Shown here in pieces: positions 1 to 8,567 of a stretch of 64,000 nt of DNA. Origin of the DNA: Arthrobacter sp. Soc17.1.1.1 (GTDB lineage: Bacteria > Actinomycetota > Actinomycetes > Actinomycetales > Micrococcaceae); assembly GCF_036867195.1 (NCBI RefSeq), contig NZ_JBAJII010000001.1, positions 682,001 to 746,000 on the forward strand. Reading direction: 5' to 3'. The stretch's first letter is position 1, and every line of letters starts with the position of its first letter. The notes beneath the pieces are model-generated. The model had not been told where the DNA came from and made no database searches. It saw nothing but the letters and a program-made list of their open reading frames with translations. Position numbers and translations under genes: made by a program.

Positions 1-1
1 C

Positions 2-712
2 CTCTGGCTCGTCGGCACGTACACGTTCGTCTTCGGCCTGGGTCTCGGCCTGATGCTGCAGAACCTGGTCCTCGCGGTCCAGAACACCGTGGCCGTCAAG
101 GACATCGGGTCCGCCAGTGCGTCGGTCGCGTTCTTCCGCTCCATGGGTGGTGCAGCGGGCGTCGCCGTCCTGGGCGCCATCCTCGGCACGCGGGTGGAGA
201 CCAAGACCACCGAGGGCCTCGCGGCCGCCGGGATCCCCACGACGGGCGGTGCGGCGGGCGGTTCGCTCGACCTCGTCGACCTCCCCGCACCGATCGCCGA
301 CATCGTGCGTGCCGCCTACGGCGACAGCACGGCCATGATCTTCCTCATCACCGCGGTCATCGCGGTCGTCGGCCTCGTCTGCGTGCTGTTCATCAAGGAG
401 AGCCCGCTGCGCCGCACGGTCGACTTCGCCCAGGCGGCCCCCGCGGGTCCCGCCGCGTCGATGTCACCGGCAGCGACGGGCACCACGCCGGCCGTCGCCG
501 GAGCCCCCTCGGGCTCGGCGCCTGCCGCACCAGGAACGGAGGCGGCCGCGGAGCAGCCGTCGGCCGAGTCCGTCGTCGTCGCGATGCAGCCGTCCCACGG
601 CCGGCACAGCGCCGGTCCCGTCGCCATCTCGAAGGCCGACGTCGACCGTGTCGCCCGGGAGCTGTCCGAACTGGACGCCGAGCTCTCGGAGCGCGCGGAC
701 GCCAACCGCTGA
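2..712 (+). CDS. MFS drug exporter (DHA2/EmrB-QacA type), C-terminal part
   Basis: The reading frame is open from the window edge, so the gene begins upstream. What remains is hydrophobic helices, a glycine-rich transmembrane segment at the very start, a last helix ending in the basic stop-transfer run KESPLRR, and a long Ala/Pro-rich cytoplasmic tail of about 100 residues. The phrase beginning MLQNLVLAVQNTV and the following ASASVAFFRSMGGAAGVAV are typical of the second half of 14-helix DHA2 exporters (EmrB/QacA), proton-driven exporters in the cytoplasmic membrane. The Ala/Pro-rich tail is longer than usual for the family. Substrate cannot be told from this part. Confidence 0.85.
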   Translation, partial: LWLVGTYTFVFGLGLGLMLQNLVLAVQNTVAVKDIGSASASVAFFRSMGGAAGVAVLGAILGTRVETKTTEGLAAAGIPTTGGAAGGSLDLVDLPAPIADIVRAAYGDSTAMIFLITAVIAVVGLVCVLFIKESPLRRTVDFAQAAPAGPAASMSPAATGTTPAVAGAPSGSAPAAPGTEAAAEQPSAESVVVAMQPSHGRHSAGPVAISKADVDRVARELSELDAELSERADANR

Positions 713-752
713 GCGCCTCGCCCGGTACTCAGCAGTAGCATCCAAGCATCAC

Positions 753-787
753 CGAACAGGCCGCCGGGACTCCCGGCGGCCTGTTCG
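753..787. terminator. Stem-loop terminator after the MFS gene
   Basis: A near-perfect GC-rich inverted repeat with about 15 paired bases and a five-base loop lies 40 nt after the MFS stop codon. There is no long T run, which is usual for actinobacterial terminators. Confidence 0.65.
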
Positions 788-874
788 CATGTCCGGCTCC
801 AGCGATTTGTTCTCTCGTCCCACAAACCCCTTGTCCCCGCCGCGGATGTGACGTAGCGTACTCAGCACGGGTCG

Positions 875-888
875 TCGAAACGTTTAGA
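875..888. promoter_or_regulatory. LacI-family operator before the regulator gene
   Basis: TCGAAACGTTTAGA differs at one base from the perfect palindrome in front of the binding-protein gene at 2014. It carries the central CG step typical of LacI/GalR operators and sits about 60 nt before the regulator start, so autoregulation is likely. Confidence 0.75.
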
Positions 889-946
889 CGGCCGGTCGCC
901 GGAGAAGGCACGCCGGCGCCGTTCCCCCGCAGACACAGGAGTCCGC

Positions 947-1963
947 ATGGCCAACATCCACGACGTCGCACGCGTCGCCGGTGTGTCCATCAGCACCGTC
1001 TCCTATGCCCTGAGCGGGAAGCGTCCCATCGGGGAGAAGACGCGACTCCGCATCGACGAGGCCGTCCGCGAGCTCGACTACACGCCGAACGCCGCCGGTC
1101 GGATGCTCGCGGGGACGAGGACGCGCATCTTCGCCCTCACCGCACCCCTGAGGAGCGACACCTACGCCCCCGCGCACATGGCCTTCGTCCTGGCCGTGGC
1201 GACGGCGGCCAGGAAGTACGACTACGACGTCCTCCTGCTCACGGAGGACGAGGCGACCGACGGTCTCCGTCGTGTCTCCTCGAGCCGGCTCGTGGACGGC
1301 ATCATCGTCCTCGACGTCTCGATCAACGACGAACGTGCCGAGCTCGTGCGGTCGCTCTGTGTCCCGGCCGCCCTCATCGGCGTGCCGGGGAATGCGGACG
1401 GGCTGGTCTGCGTGGACCTCGACTTCGAGGCGGCCGCGGCGCTCGCGGTGGACCGGCTCGTCGATGCGGGGCACACCTCGCTCGCCCTGCTGGGGCATCC
1501 GGAGGTCGTCTACGAGCGGGGCTCCAATTTCCCCACCCGGTTCCGTGACGGCTTCCTGCGACGGGCCGCCGAGCGCGGCGTCGCCGCCCGCTTCACGACG
1601 ACGGAGAAGGACCCGCCGGAGGTCCGGGCAGCGCTGTCCGGCATCCTCGACGGCGCCCCGGCCGCCACCGGCCTCGTCGTGCATGCGGAGGAGGGCGTCC
1701 ACAAGGCGGTCCTCGAGGCCGTGGCGGGCCGTGGGCTGTCCGTGCCCGGGGACCTCTCCGTCATCGCGGGCGCCCCGACCTTCGACACCTCCGCCTTCAC
1801 GCCCCCGCTCGATGTCATCCCGCTGATCCCGGCGGACACCTGTACCCGTGCGGTCGAGCTGGCGGTCCAGCAGCTCGACGGCACCGTCGCACCGCGCGTC
1901 GAGCTCGTCGCGCCCACATACCGCGAGCACGGTTCCGTCGCGGCACCCCGTCCGGGCTCGTAG
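947..1963 (+). CDS. LacI-family transcriptional regulator of the alpha-xyloside locus
   Basis: The 338-residue protein has the LacI layout. An N-terminal helix-turn-helix begins NIHDVARVAGVSISTVSYALSG and is followed by the hinge-helix region (YTPNAAGRMLAG) and a periplasmic-binding-protein-like sensor domain from about residue 62. It is followed directly by a sugar ABC importer and a GH31 glycosidase in the same direction. Matching palindromes precede this gene and the importer, so it most likely represses both and is released by an alpha-xyloside or its breakdown product. The ATG lies behind a weak purine-rich stretch. The effector is inferred from the neighbours. Confidence 0.9.
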   Translation: MANIHDVARVAGVSISTVSYALSGKRPIGEKTRLRIDEAVRELDYTPNAAGRMLAGTRTRIFALTAPLRSDTYAPAHMAFVLAVATAARKYDYDVLLLTEDEATDGLRRVSSSRLVDGIIVLDVSINDERAELVRSLCVPAALIGVPGNADGLVCVDLDFEAAAALAVDRLVDAGHTSLALLGHPEVVYERGSNFPTRFRDGFLRRAAERGVAARFTTTEKDPPEVRAALSGILDGAPAATGLVVHAEEGVHKAVLEAVAGRGLSVPGDLSVIAGAPTFDTSAFTPPLDVIPLIPADTCTRAVELAVQQLDGTVAPRVELVAPTYREHGSVAAPRPGS

Positions 1964-2013
1964 CGCCGGTCTTCCACCCACCGGTCCGTCCCCGGACCGG
2001 CCACACGCAGTAA

Positions 2014-2027
2014 TCGAAACGTTTCGA
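2014..2027. promoter_or_regulatory. LacI-family operator before the importer operon
   Basis: TCGAAACGTTTCGA is a perfect 14-bp palindrome centred on CG, 51 nt before the binding-protein start. It is the probable main operator of the adjacent LacI repressor. Confidence 0.85.
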
Positions 2028-2078
2028 CGAATCCCGGCAGACCTGGAGGCAGCCGGCCATCACTACGAAGGAGTAGAC

Positions 2079-3386
2079 ATGAAGAAGAGCAGAATCATCC
2101 TGGGGGCCGCGTTCACGGCCGCGGCGCTCACCCTGTCGGGATGCGCCGGTTCCGCTCCGGACGCGCAGTCCGGTGCGGGCGGCGAGGGGGACACCCTGAA
2201 GCTCTGGCACTTCGAGAGCGAGACGAGCGCCATGGGCATCGCCTGGACCGAGGCCATCAAGGTGTTCGAGGAGGAGACCGGCGCCACGGTCGAGTTCGAG
2301 GAGCGCAGCTTCGAGCAGATCCGCTCCACCGCCAGCCAGGTGCTGAACTCGGACGAGGCCCCGGACCTCCTCGAGTACAACAAGGGGAACGCCACGGCGG
2401 GCCTGCTGTCCAGCCAGGGCCTGCTGACCAACCTCGACGACGCCGTCGAGCAGTACGGCTGGGACGACAAGCTCGCCCCGTCGCTGCAGACCACGGCGAA
2501 GTACGACGAGCAGGGCATCATGGGCTCGGGCAGCTGGTACGGCGTCCCCAACTACGGCGAGTTCGTCGAGGTCTACTACAACAAGGACATGTTCGCCGAG
2601 GCCGGCCTCGAGGTGCCCACCACGCTCGACGAGTTCGAGGACGTGCTCCAGGCGTTCACCGACAAGGGGGTCACGCCCATGGCGGAATCCGCGGCGGAGT
2701 ACCCGCTCGGGCAGCTCTGGTACCAGCTCGCCCTCACGCAGGCCGACCGCGGCTGGGTCGAGGACTACCAGCTGTACAAGAACCCGGTGGACTGGGAGGG
2801 CGAGGAGGTCTCGTTCGCCACGGAGACGGTCAAGGACTGGACCGACAAGGGCTACATCTCCGCCAACGCCACGGGCTCGACGGCGGAGGACGCCGGCACG
2901 GCCTTCATCAACGGCACCAACCCGATCTTCTTCTCGGGCAGCTGGTGGCACAACCGGTTCACCACCGAGGCCACCGGCTTCGAGTGGGGTACCTTCCTGT
3001 TCCCCGAGGCCGAACTCGCCCCGGGCTCGGCGGGCAACATGTGGGCAGTCCCCGAGACGGCCGCGAACAAGGACCTCGCGTACAAGTTCATCGACATCAC
3101 CATGCGCCCCGAGATCCAGAACCTCATCGGGAACAACGGCGGCGTCCCGGTCGCCGCGGACCCGGCGGACATCACGGACGAGAAGAGCTCGGAACTCATC
3201 GCGAACTTCAACGAGCTCACCGAGAAGGACGGCATCGCGTTCTACCCGGACTGGCCCACGCCCACCTTCTACGACGAGCTGAACGCCGGGCTCCAGGAAC
3301 TCATGAACGGCACCACGTCGCCGGAGGAGTTCCAGCAGCAGGTCGGCGAGCAGTACCAGAGCGGCGTCGACGACATCGTCGGCTGA
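2079..3386 (+). CDS. ABC transporter sugar-binding lipoprotein
   Basis: Family 1 extracellular solute-binding protein of 435 residues. The ATG was chosen because AAGGAG lies 6 nt upstream and because it opens directly on a lipoprotein signal (basic MKKSR, hydrophobic core, lipobox LSGC with Cys22 as the lipidated residue). The mature protein should be tethered outside the membrane and deliver oligosaccharide to the two permeases that follow. The FSGSWW segment and the C-terminal FYDELNAGLQELMNG are typical of the MalE/UgpB-like group. The sugar is inferred to be an alpha-xyloside such as isoprimeverose or a xyloglucan fragment, from the alpha-xylosidase at the end of the operon. Confidence 0.92.
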   Translation: MKKSRIILGAAFTAAALTLSGCAGSAPDAQSGAGGEGDTLKLWHFESETSAMGIAWTEAIKVFEEETGATVEFEERSFEQIRSTASQVLNSDEAPDLLEYNKGNATAGLLSSQGLLTNLDDAVEQYGWDDKLAPSLQTTAKYDEQGIMGSGSWYGVPNYGEFVEVYYNKDMFAEAGLEVPTTLDEFEDVLQAFTDKGVTPMAESAAEYPLGQLWYQLALTQADRGWVEDYQLYKNPVDWEGEEVSFATETVKDWTDKGYISANATGSTAEDAGTAFINGTNPIFFSGSWWHNRFTTEATGFEWGTFLFPEAELAPGSAGNMWAVPETAANKDLAYKFIDITMRPEIQNLIGNNGGVPVAADPADITDEKSSELIANFNELTEKDGIAFYPDWPTPTFYDELNAGLQELMNGTTSPEEFQQQVGEQYQSGVDDIVG

Positions 3387-3398
3387 CCGCCCCATCCT

Positions 3399-3444
3399 CC
3401 CGGCCGCGCCGCTGTCCGCCCTGCTGACCGGCGGCGCGGCCGGG
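3399..3444 (+). terminator. Stem-loop between binding-protein and permease genes
   Basis: A perfect 14-bp GC-only stem with an 18-base loop sits in the 93-nt gap between the first and second operon genes. In ABC operons such hairpins usually protect the upstream message or partly stop transcription, giving more binding protein than permease. Confidence 0.6.
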
Positions 3445-3479
3445 CCCCCTGATCACCCCTGCCTGGAAGGTGCACGCCC

Positions 3480-4436
3480 ATGGCGATCGCAACCCGGTCC
3501 ACGGAACGCCCCGCGCGTCCGACCACCAGTCTCATCCCCGGCTCCAGCCGGAACTCCTTCTGGTTCTACCTGCTGCCGGGCCTCGCCCTGCTCCTGCTCA
3601 TCATCGTGGTGCCGCTCATCTGGAACGTCTACCTGACCTTCACCTCGTACCGCGGCATCCGTCCGCCGGAGTTCATCGGCCTCGAGAACTGGGTGGAGCT
3701 CTTCGGCGACACCACGTTCTGGACCTCGTTCCGCAACTCCGTCGCCATGATCGTCGCGATGGTGGTGGTGCCCACCGTGGTGGGCCTCGTCCTCGCGGCG
3801 ATGCTGTTCGACCTCATCGGCCGCAAGTTCGGCGGGCGGCTCGCGAGCTTCCTGCGGGCCACCTACTACCTGCCGCAGATCCTTCCCGGCGTCATCGCGG
3901 CCATCGTGATCGGCTGGATCCTCCGGCCCGAGAACGGTGCGCTGAACCAGGTCCTCGCCGCCGTCGGACTCGGCGGTCTCCAGGGCAACTGGCTCGGCGA
4001 CCCGGCCACGGCCCTGCCCAGCATCATGGTCATCATGGTCTGGGTGCAGCTCGGCTACCCCGTGGTCATCTTCATGGCGGCCCTGCAGCGGGTCGACCCG
4101 GAGCTCTACGAGGCCGCGGAGCTCGACGGCGCCAACTGGTTCCAGCGCTTCCGGGCCATCACCGTCAGCATCATCCGGCCCGAGATCTTCGTGGTCACCC
4201 TCACGTGCGCCATCGCCGCGCTCAAGGTGTTCGGTCCCATCTACGCCCTGACCGGCGGCGGGCCCGGCACCTCCACGATCGTGCCCGCGTACTACGCCTA
4301 CAGCGAGTTCTTCCAGTCCCAGCAGGTGGGCTACGGCGCCACGATCGCCACCGCGCTGACGGTGGTCATCGCCGTCGTCGCCATCATTTTCGTCCTCGTG
4401 CAGACGAGGCTCGAACGCAGCGAGGAGGCACGCTGA
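3480..4436 (+). CDS. ABC sugar permease, MalF-type
   Basis: Inner-membrane permease of 318 residues with a short hydrophilic N-terminus and six predicted membrane helices. The cytoplasmic EAA loop is clear near residue 205 (ELYEAAELDGANWFQRFRAI, then RPEI), which is the docking site for the ATPase. The start is supported by GAAGG about 10 nt upstream. It pairs with the next gene to form the heteromeric channel for the substrate brought by the lipoprotein. No ATPase gene follows, so a shared MsmK-type ATPase encoded elsewhere is expected. Confidence 0.93.
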   Translation: MAIATRSTERPARPTTSLIPGSSRNSFWFYLLPGLALLLLIIVVPLIWNVYLTFTSYRGIRPPEFIGLENWVELFGDTTFWTSFRNSVAMIVAMVVVPTVVGLVLAAMLFDLIGRKFGGRLASFLRATYYLPQILPGVIAAIVIGWILRPENGALNQVLAAVGLGGLQGNWLGDPATALPSIMVIMVWVQLGYPVVIFMAALQRVDPELYEAAELDGANWFQRFRAITVSIIRPEIFVVTLTCAIAALKVFGPIYALTGGGPGTSTIVPAYYAYSEFFQSQQVGYGATIATALTVVIAVVAIIFVLVQTRLERSEEAR

Positions 4437-5344
4437 TGGCCATCACCGACACCACCGCCGAGCGCACCGCACGTGATGCGGTGCAGGAACCGCCCCGTCC
4501 ACGACGGCGCGGCGGACGGGCGCGCAGGACCGCCGGCGACTGGGTGATCCTGGCGGTGGCCGTCCTCATCGGGCTGCTCATCGCCGTCCCGTTCCTGCTG
4601 ATCCTCGCCAACTCGTTCAAGTCGCCCACCGACTACGCGCAGGGCGGGCCGCTCTCGCTGCCCTCGGCGCTCTACTTCGACGGCATCACGGCCTTCTGGG
4701 AGCGCGTCGACTTCCCCCGGAAGCTCTGGAACAGCTTCTTCATCAGCGGCACCGTGGCGGTGCTCGCCGTCGGGATCTCGATGTTCAACGCCTTCGCCCT
4801 CGGCATCGGGCGGGTGCGCGGCCGCACCTGGCTGGTGCTGCTGATCCTGCTCGCCAACATGCTGCCGCAGGAGGTGCTGCTCTACCCGCTGTACTTCATG
4901 TTCCGTCAGGTGGGGCTCTACGACAGCGTGTGGGCCGTGATCATCATCTTCACCGTCATCCAGAGCGCGTTCGGCACCTACCTGCTGGCCTCCGTGTACG
5001 GGACGTTCCCGAAGGAGCTGCTGGAGGCGGCGTCGCTCGACGGCGCGAGCCGCTGGCAGATCCTGTGGCGCGTCATCTTCCCCATCTCGAGGCCCACCCT
5101 GAGCGTGCTGCTCATCTTCTTCTTCATCTGGACCTGGAACGAGTTCCTGATCCCGCTGACGTTCCTCGTCGGCAACGATCACCAGACCGTCCCCGTGGCG
5201 ATCACCGTCCTGCAGGGCGACCGGCTCATGGACGTCACCACCACCAGCGCGTCCGCCCTGCTCGGGCTCCTCCCCACACTCATCTTCTTCCTCATCTTCC
5301 AGCGCACCCTCACCCGGGGCATCACGGCAGGAGCAGTCAAGTAA
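4436..5344 (+). CDS. ABC sugar permease, MalG-type
   Basis: Second channel subunit, 302 residues. Its ATG shares one base with the TGA of the preceding permease, so the two are translationally coupled. A basic N-terminal tail of about 35 residues precedes six predicted helices. The EAA loop (ELLEAASLDGASRWQILWRVIFP) is near residue 195. The C-terminus ends in a polar run as in other MalG/carbohydrate permeases. Its stop codon is two bases from the glycosidase start, so all four genes belong to one transcript. Confidence 0.93.
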   Translation: MAITDTTAERTARDAVQEPPRPRRRGGRARRTAGDWVILAVAVLIGLLIAVPFLLILANSFKSPTDYAQGGPLSLPSALYFDGITAFWERVDFPRKLWNSFFISGTVAVLAVGISMFNAFALGIGRVRGRTWLVLLILLANMLPQEVLLYPLYFMFRQVGLYDSVWAVIIIFTVIQSAFGTYLLASVYGTFPKELLEAASLDGASRWQILWRVIFPISRPTLSVLLIFFFIWTWNEFLIPLTFLVGNDHQTVPVAITVLQGDRLMDVTTTSASALLGLLPTLIFFLIFQRTLTRGITAGAVK

Positions 5345-5346
5345 CC

Positions 5347-7728
5347 ATGAAATTCACCGACGGATTCTGGCATGTCCGCCCCGGCGTCGATGCGCAGTAC
5401 GCGCAGGAGGCCTACGACATCGAGGCGGAGGACTACCGGCGCCTCGTGGTCTCGGCCCCGACCAAGACCATCGAGCGGCGCGGGGACACGCTCAACCGGT
5501 CCCTGCTGACGGTCACGCTCAGCACGCCGCTCGACGGCGTGATCGGCGTGCGGATCGAGAACCACCGCGGTGACACCCCGCACCGGGGCTTCGAGCTCGT
5601 CGGCGCGGTGGAGGGACTCGGTGCGGCGAAGGCGGACGACGACGGCGGGGTGCTCACCGCGGGCGGCCTCACCGCGCGGATCAGCAGGGGAGCGCCGTGG
5701 GACCTCACGTTCGAGGCCGACGGGCGCACGCTGACCTCCAGCGGGCACAAGTCGGTGGGCCGCATGGGCCTCGCACCGGACGCGCCCGTCACCACCGAAC
5801 CGGCCGGCGTCGCCGGCGTGTCCACGACGGGACGGGCGCCGTCGCCGTCGTACCTCCACGCCCAGCTCTCCCTCGGCGTCGGCGAACTCGTGTACGGGCT
5901 CGGGGAGCGCTTCGGTCCGCTCGTGAAGAACGGGCAGACCGTGGACATCTGGAACGCCGACGGCGGCACCTCCAGCGAGCAGTCCTACAAGAACGTGCCG
6001 TTCTACCTCACCAACCGGGGCTACGGCGTCTTCGTGAACCACCCCGAGCACGTGTCCTTCGAGGTGGGCTCCGAGGCCGTGGAGCGCGTGCAGTTCTCGG
6101 TGCCCGGGGAGACGCTCGAGTACTTCGTGATCCAGGGACCCACACCGGCCGACATCCTCGAGCGCTACACGCGGCTCACGGGACGGCCCGCGCAGGTGCC
6201 GGCGTGGTCCTACGGCCTGTGGCTGTCCACGAGCTTCACCACGGACTACGACGAGGCGACGGTGGGACACTTCGTCGACGGCATGGCGGAGCGCGACCTG
6301 CCGCTCAGCGTCTTCCACTTCGACTGTTTCTGGATGCGTGAGTTCAACTGGACGGACTTCGAGTGGGACCCGCGCGTGTTCCCCGACCCCGAGGGCATGC
6401 TCGAGCGGCTGCACGGCAGGGGCCTGCGGGTCAGCGCCTGGATCAACCCGTACATCGGCCAGCGTTCGAAGCTCTTCGACGAGGCCGCGCAGGCCGGCTA
6501 CCTCGTGCGGCGCGACGACGGCACGGTGTGGCAGTGGGACCTGTGGCAGGCGGGCATGGGCCTCGTGGACTTCACCAACCCGGAGGCCACCGCCTGGTTC
6601 CAGGGGAAGATCCGCACGCTGCTCGGCCAGGGCGTGGATGCCATCAAGACGGACTTCGGGGAGCGCATCCCGCTGGGTGTGCAGTGGCACGACGGCACCC
6701 CGGCCGAAACGATGCACAACCTCTACCCGCAGCTCTACAACAGGGCCGTCTTCGACGTCCTCGAGGAGGTCCGCGGGACGGGGGAGGCCGTCCTGTTCGC
6801 CCGCTCGGCGACCGCCGGCGGGCAGCAGATGCCGGTGCACTGGGGTGGCGACAACTCGTCCTCGTTCGAGTCGATGGCCGAGACGCTGCGGGGCGGGCTC
6901 TCCCTCGCGCTGAGCGGCTTCGGGTACTGGAGCCACGACATCGGCGGGTTCGAGGGCTCGCCGGATCCGGCCGTGTTCAAGCGGTGGCTCGCGTTCGGCC
7001 TGCTCTCGAGCCACTCCCGCCTGCACGGCTCCACGAGCTACCGCGTCCCGTGGGCCTTCGACACGGGTGACGAGCCCGAGGGGCAGAGCGCCGTCGACGT
7101 CACGCGGATCTTCGCACGGCTGAAGCTCGCGCTCATGCCGTACCTGTACGGCGTCGGGCTCGAGGCCCACACCGCCGGGACGCCCTTCATGCGGCCCCTG
7201 CAGCTCGCCTTCCCGCACGATCCCGCCGTCGCGCACCTCGACCGGCAGTACATGCTCGGCCCCGACCTGCTCGTCGCGCCGGTGTTCTCTGCCGACGGCG
7301 ACGTGGAGTACTACCTGCCGGCCGGGACGTGGACGCAGCTGCTCACGGGCGAGGTGGTCACCGGGGGCGTGTGGCGGCGCGAGACGCACGGCTTCGACAG
7401 CCTGCCGCTCTGGGTGCGGGAGGGTGCGGTGCTGGTCACCGGCACCACCGACGACGCCCGGCGCGTGCCCGACTACGACTACCTCGACCACCCGCTCGTC
7501 ACCGTCTACCCCGGCGCGGCCGACGGCGCCGTGGCCCGCGTCGTCACGCCGTCCGGCTCCGAGGGCGAGTTCAGGGTGTCCCGGACGGCGAGCGGCTACC
7601 GCGTCGCCGGCCCGGACGGAGTCGGGTTCAGTGCCCGCTTCGCCGGAGGTGGGCAGGTACGCTCCGACGGCGGAGTGGTGGACCTCGAGGCGGGGCCGGC
7701 ACCGGAGGCCAGTAGCATCGGAGGGTGA
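5347..7728 (+). CDS. yicI: GH31 alpha-xylosidase, YicI-like
   Basis: Cytoplasmic retaining glycosidase of 793 residues that removes alpha-linked xylose from isoprimeverose-type and other alpha-xylosides. The catalytic (beta/alpha)8 barrel carries AIKTDFGERIP with Asp436 as nucleophile and PVHWGGDNSSS with Asp502 as acid/base. Both motifs, with the flanking FARSATAGGQQ and GFGYWSHDIGGFEG, match E. coli YicI closely, which separates it from GH31 alpha-glucosidases. The N-terminal beta-sandwich spans about residues 1-230 and the C-terminal beta domains begin near 640. It lies two bases after the permease stop, so import and hydrolysis are coexpressed. No signal peptide is seen. Confidence 0.93.
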   Translation: MKFTDGFWHVRPGVDAQYAQEAYDIEAEDYRRLVVSAPTKTIERRGDTLNRSLLTVTLSTPLDGVIGVRIENHRGDTPHRGFELVGAVEGLGAAKADDDGGVLTAGGLTARISRGAPWDLTFEADGRTLTSSGHKSVGRMGLAPDAPVTTEPAGVAGVSTTGRAPSPSYLHAQLSLGVGELVYGLGERFGPLVKNGQTVDIWNADGGTSSEQSYKNVPFYLTNRGYGVFVNHPEHVSFEVGSEAVERVQFSVPGETLEYFVIQGPTPADILERYTRLTGRPAQVPAWSYGLWLSTSFTTDYDEATVGHFVDGMAERDLPLSVFHFDCFWMREFNWTDFEWDPRVFPDPEGMLERLHGRGLRVSAWINPYIGQRSKLFDEAAQAGYLVRRDDGTVWQWDLWQAGMGLVDFTNPEATAWFQGKIRTLLGQGVDAIKTDFGERIPLGVQWHDGTPAETMHNLYPQLYNRAVFDVLEEVRGTGEAVLFARSATAGGQQMPVHWGGDNSSSFESMAETLRGGLSLALSGFGYWSHDIGGFEGSPDPAVFKRWLAFGLLSSHSRLHGSTSYRVPWAFDTGDEPEGQSAVDVTRIFARLKLALMPYLYGVGLEAHTAGTPFMRPLQLAFPHDPAVAHLDRQYMLGPDLLVAPVFSADGDVEYYLPAGTWTQLLTGEVVTGGVWRRETHGFDSLPLWVREGAVLVTGTTDDARRVPDYDYLDHPLVTVYPGAADGAVARVVTPSGSEGEFRVSRTASGYRVAGPDGVGFSARFAGGGQVRSDGGVVDLEAGPAPEASSIGG

Positions 7729-8459
7729 AACCGTTCCTCCTGCTGGGTACCCGTGCCGAGAACTACGCGGCGGACGCCGAATACCGCAGCTTCCTGCGTT
7801 TCGGCGGGCTCGCCGAGGGCGAGCTGCGCCGGATCCGCCTGGAGGCCGAGCCCCTGCCCGCGCTGGACCTCGCGGACTACTCCGGCATCTTCCTCGGTGG
7901 GAGCCCCTTCAACTCCTCGGATCCGCAGGAGTCGAAGAGCGGGGTCCAGGTGCGGGTGGAGCAGGAGCTGGGTCGGCTGCTGGACCGGGTGGTCGCGGAG
8001 GACCACCCGTTCCTCGGTGCGTGCTACGGCGTCGGCACCCTGGGCCGGCACCAGGGAGCCGTCATCGACTCCACGTATGCAGAGTCGGTGGGCACCGTCG
8101 AGGTCACGCTGACCGCGGACGGTGCCGCCGACCCGCTGCTCGCCGGACTGCCGTCGTCGTTCGCGGCGTACGTGGGGCACAAGGAGGCGTGCGCCACGGT
8201 GCCGGCGTCGGCGGTGCTGCTGGCATCGTCGGCCACCTGCCCCGTGCAGATGTTCCGGGTGGGGCGGAACGTGTACGCCACGCAGTTCCATCCCGAACTC
8301 GACGTCGAGGCACTCGTGGGCCGCATCGACACCTACCGCCACGCCGGCTACTTCCCGCCCGAGGAGGCCGACGAGTACATGGCGCGCGCACGGGCCACCG
8401 TCGTCGACCAGCCGGAGCTCATCCTCCGGGCGTTCGTCACGAGGTACGCGAGGGACTGA
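7725..8459 (+). CDS. Class I glutamine amidotransferase-like protein
   Basis: A stand-alone GATase domain of 244 residues. Cys100 in the nucleophile elbow GACYGVG and the C-terminal QFHPELD histidine/glutamate pair complete the Cys-His-Glu triad that releases ammonia from glutamine. The long proteins GuaA and CarA carry similar domains, but the synthetase part is absent here, as in the small GuaA-like family often annotated as glutamine amidotransferase. The GTG start overlaps the alpha-xylosidase stop by four bases, has CGGAGG before it, and also lies 6 nt after TAGCAT. It may therefore be both cotranscribed and separately transcribed. Its partner is unknown and a link to xyloside use is not supported. 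Confidence 0.8.
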   Translation: MKPFLLLGTRAENYAADAEYRSFLRFGGLAEGELRRIRLEAEPLPALDLADYSGIFLGGSPFNSSDPQESKSGVQVRVEQELGRLLDRVVAEDHPFLGACYGVGTLGRHQGAVIDSTYAESVGTVEVTLTADGAADPLLAGLPSSFAAYVGHKEACATVPASAVLLASSATCPVQMFRVGRNVYATQFHPELDVEALVGRIDTYRHAGYFPPEEADEYMARARATVVDQPELILRAFVTRYARD

Positions 8460-8549
8460 CGCGGTGCGGTTCCCGCCCTGATCCTGCCTGCGCCGATCCT
8501 GCCGCAAACCTGAGGGTCACCCGGCACCCCGGCGTCCTACGATCGTGGC

Positions 8550-8567
8550 GTGGGGGATCAACGATGA
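8550..8567 (+). other. Possible five-codon leader ORF
   Basis: A TACGAT box (8538-8543) is followed after 6 nt by GTG, the spacing of leaderless genes elsewhere in this window. That GTG opens a five-codon frame whose TGA overlaps the ATG of the next gene as ATGA. This would couple translation of the following gene to the mini-ORF. It is a prediction from spacing only. Confidence 0.35.

Noticed and set aside
1815..3395. A long minus-strand frame across the binding-protein gene
   Set aside because: It is an antisense shadow of the binding-protein gene; the plus frame has a lipobox, ribosome site and operon context.
5179..7491. A 770-codon frame on the minus strand inside the alpha-xylosidase gene
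   Set aside because: Composition is Arg/His/Val-rich without domains, and the plus-strand frame matches GH31 along its whole length.
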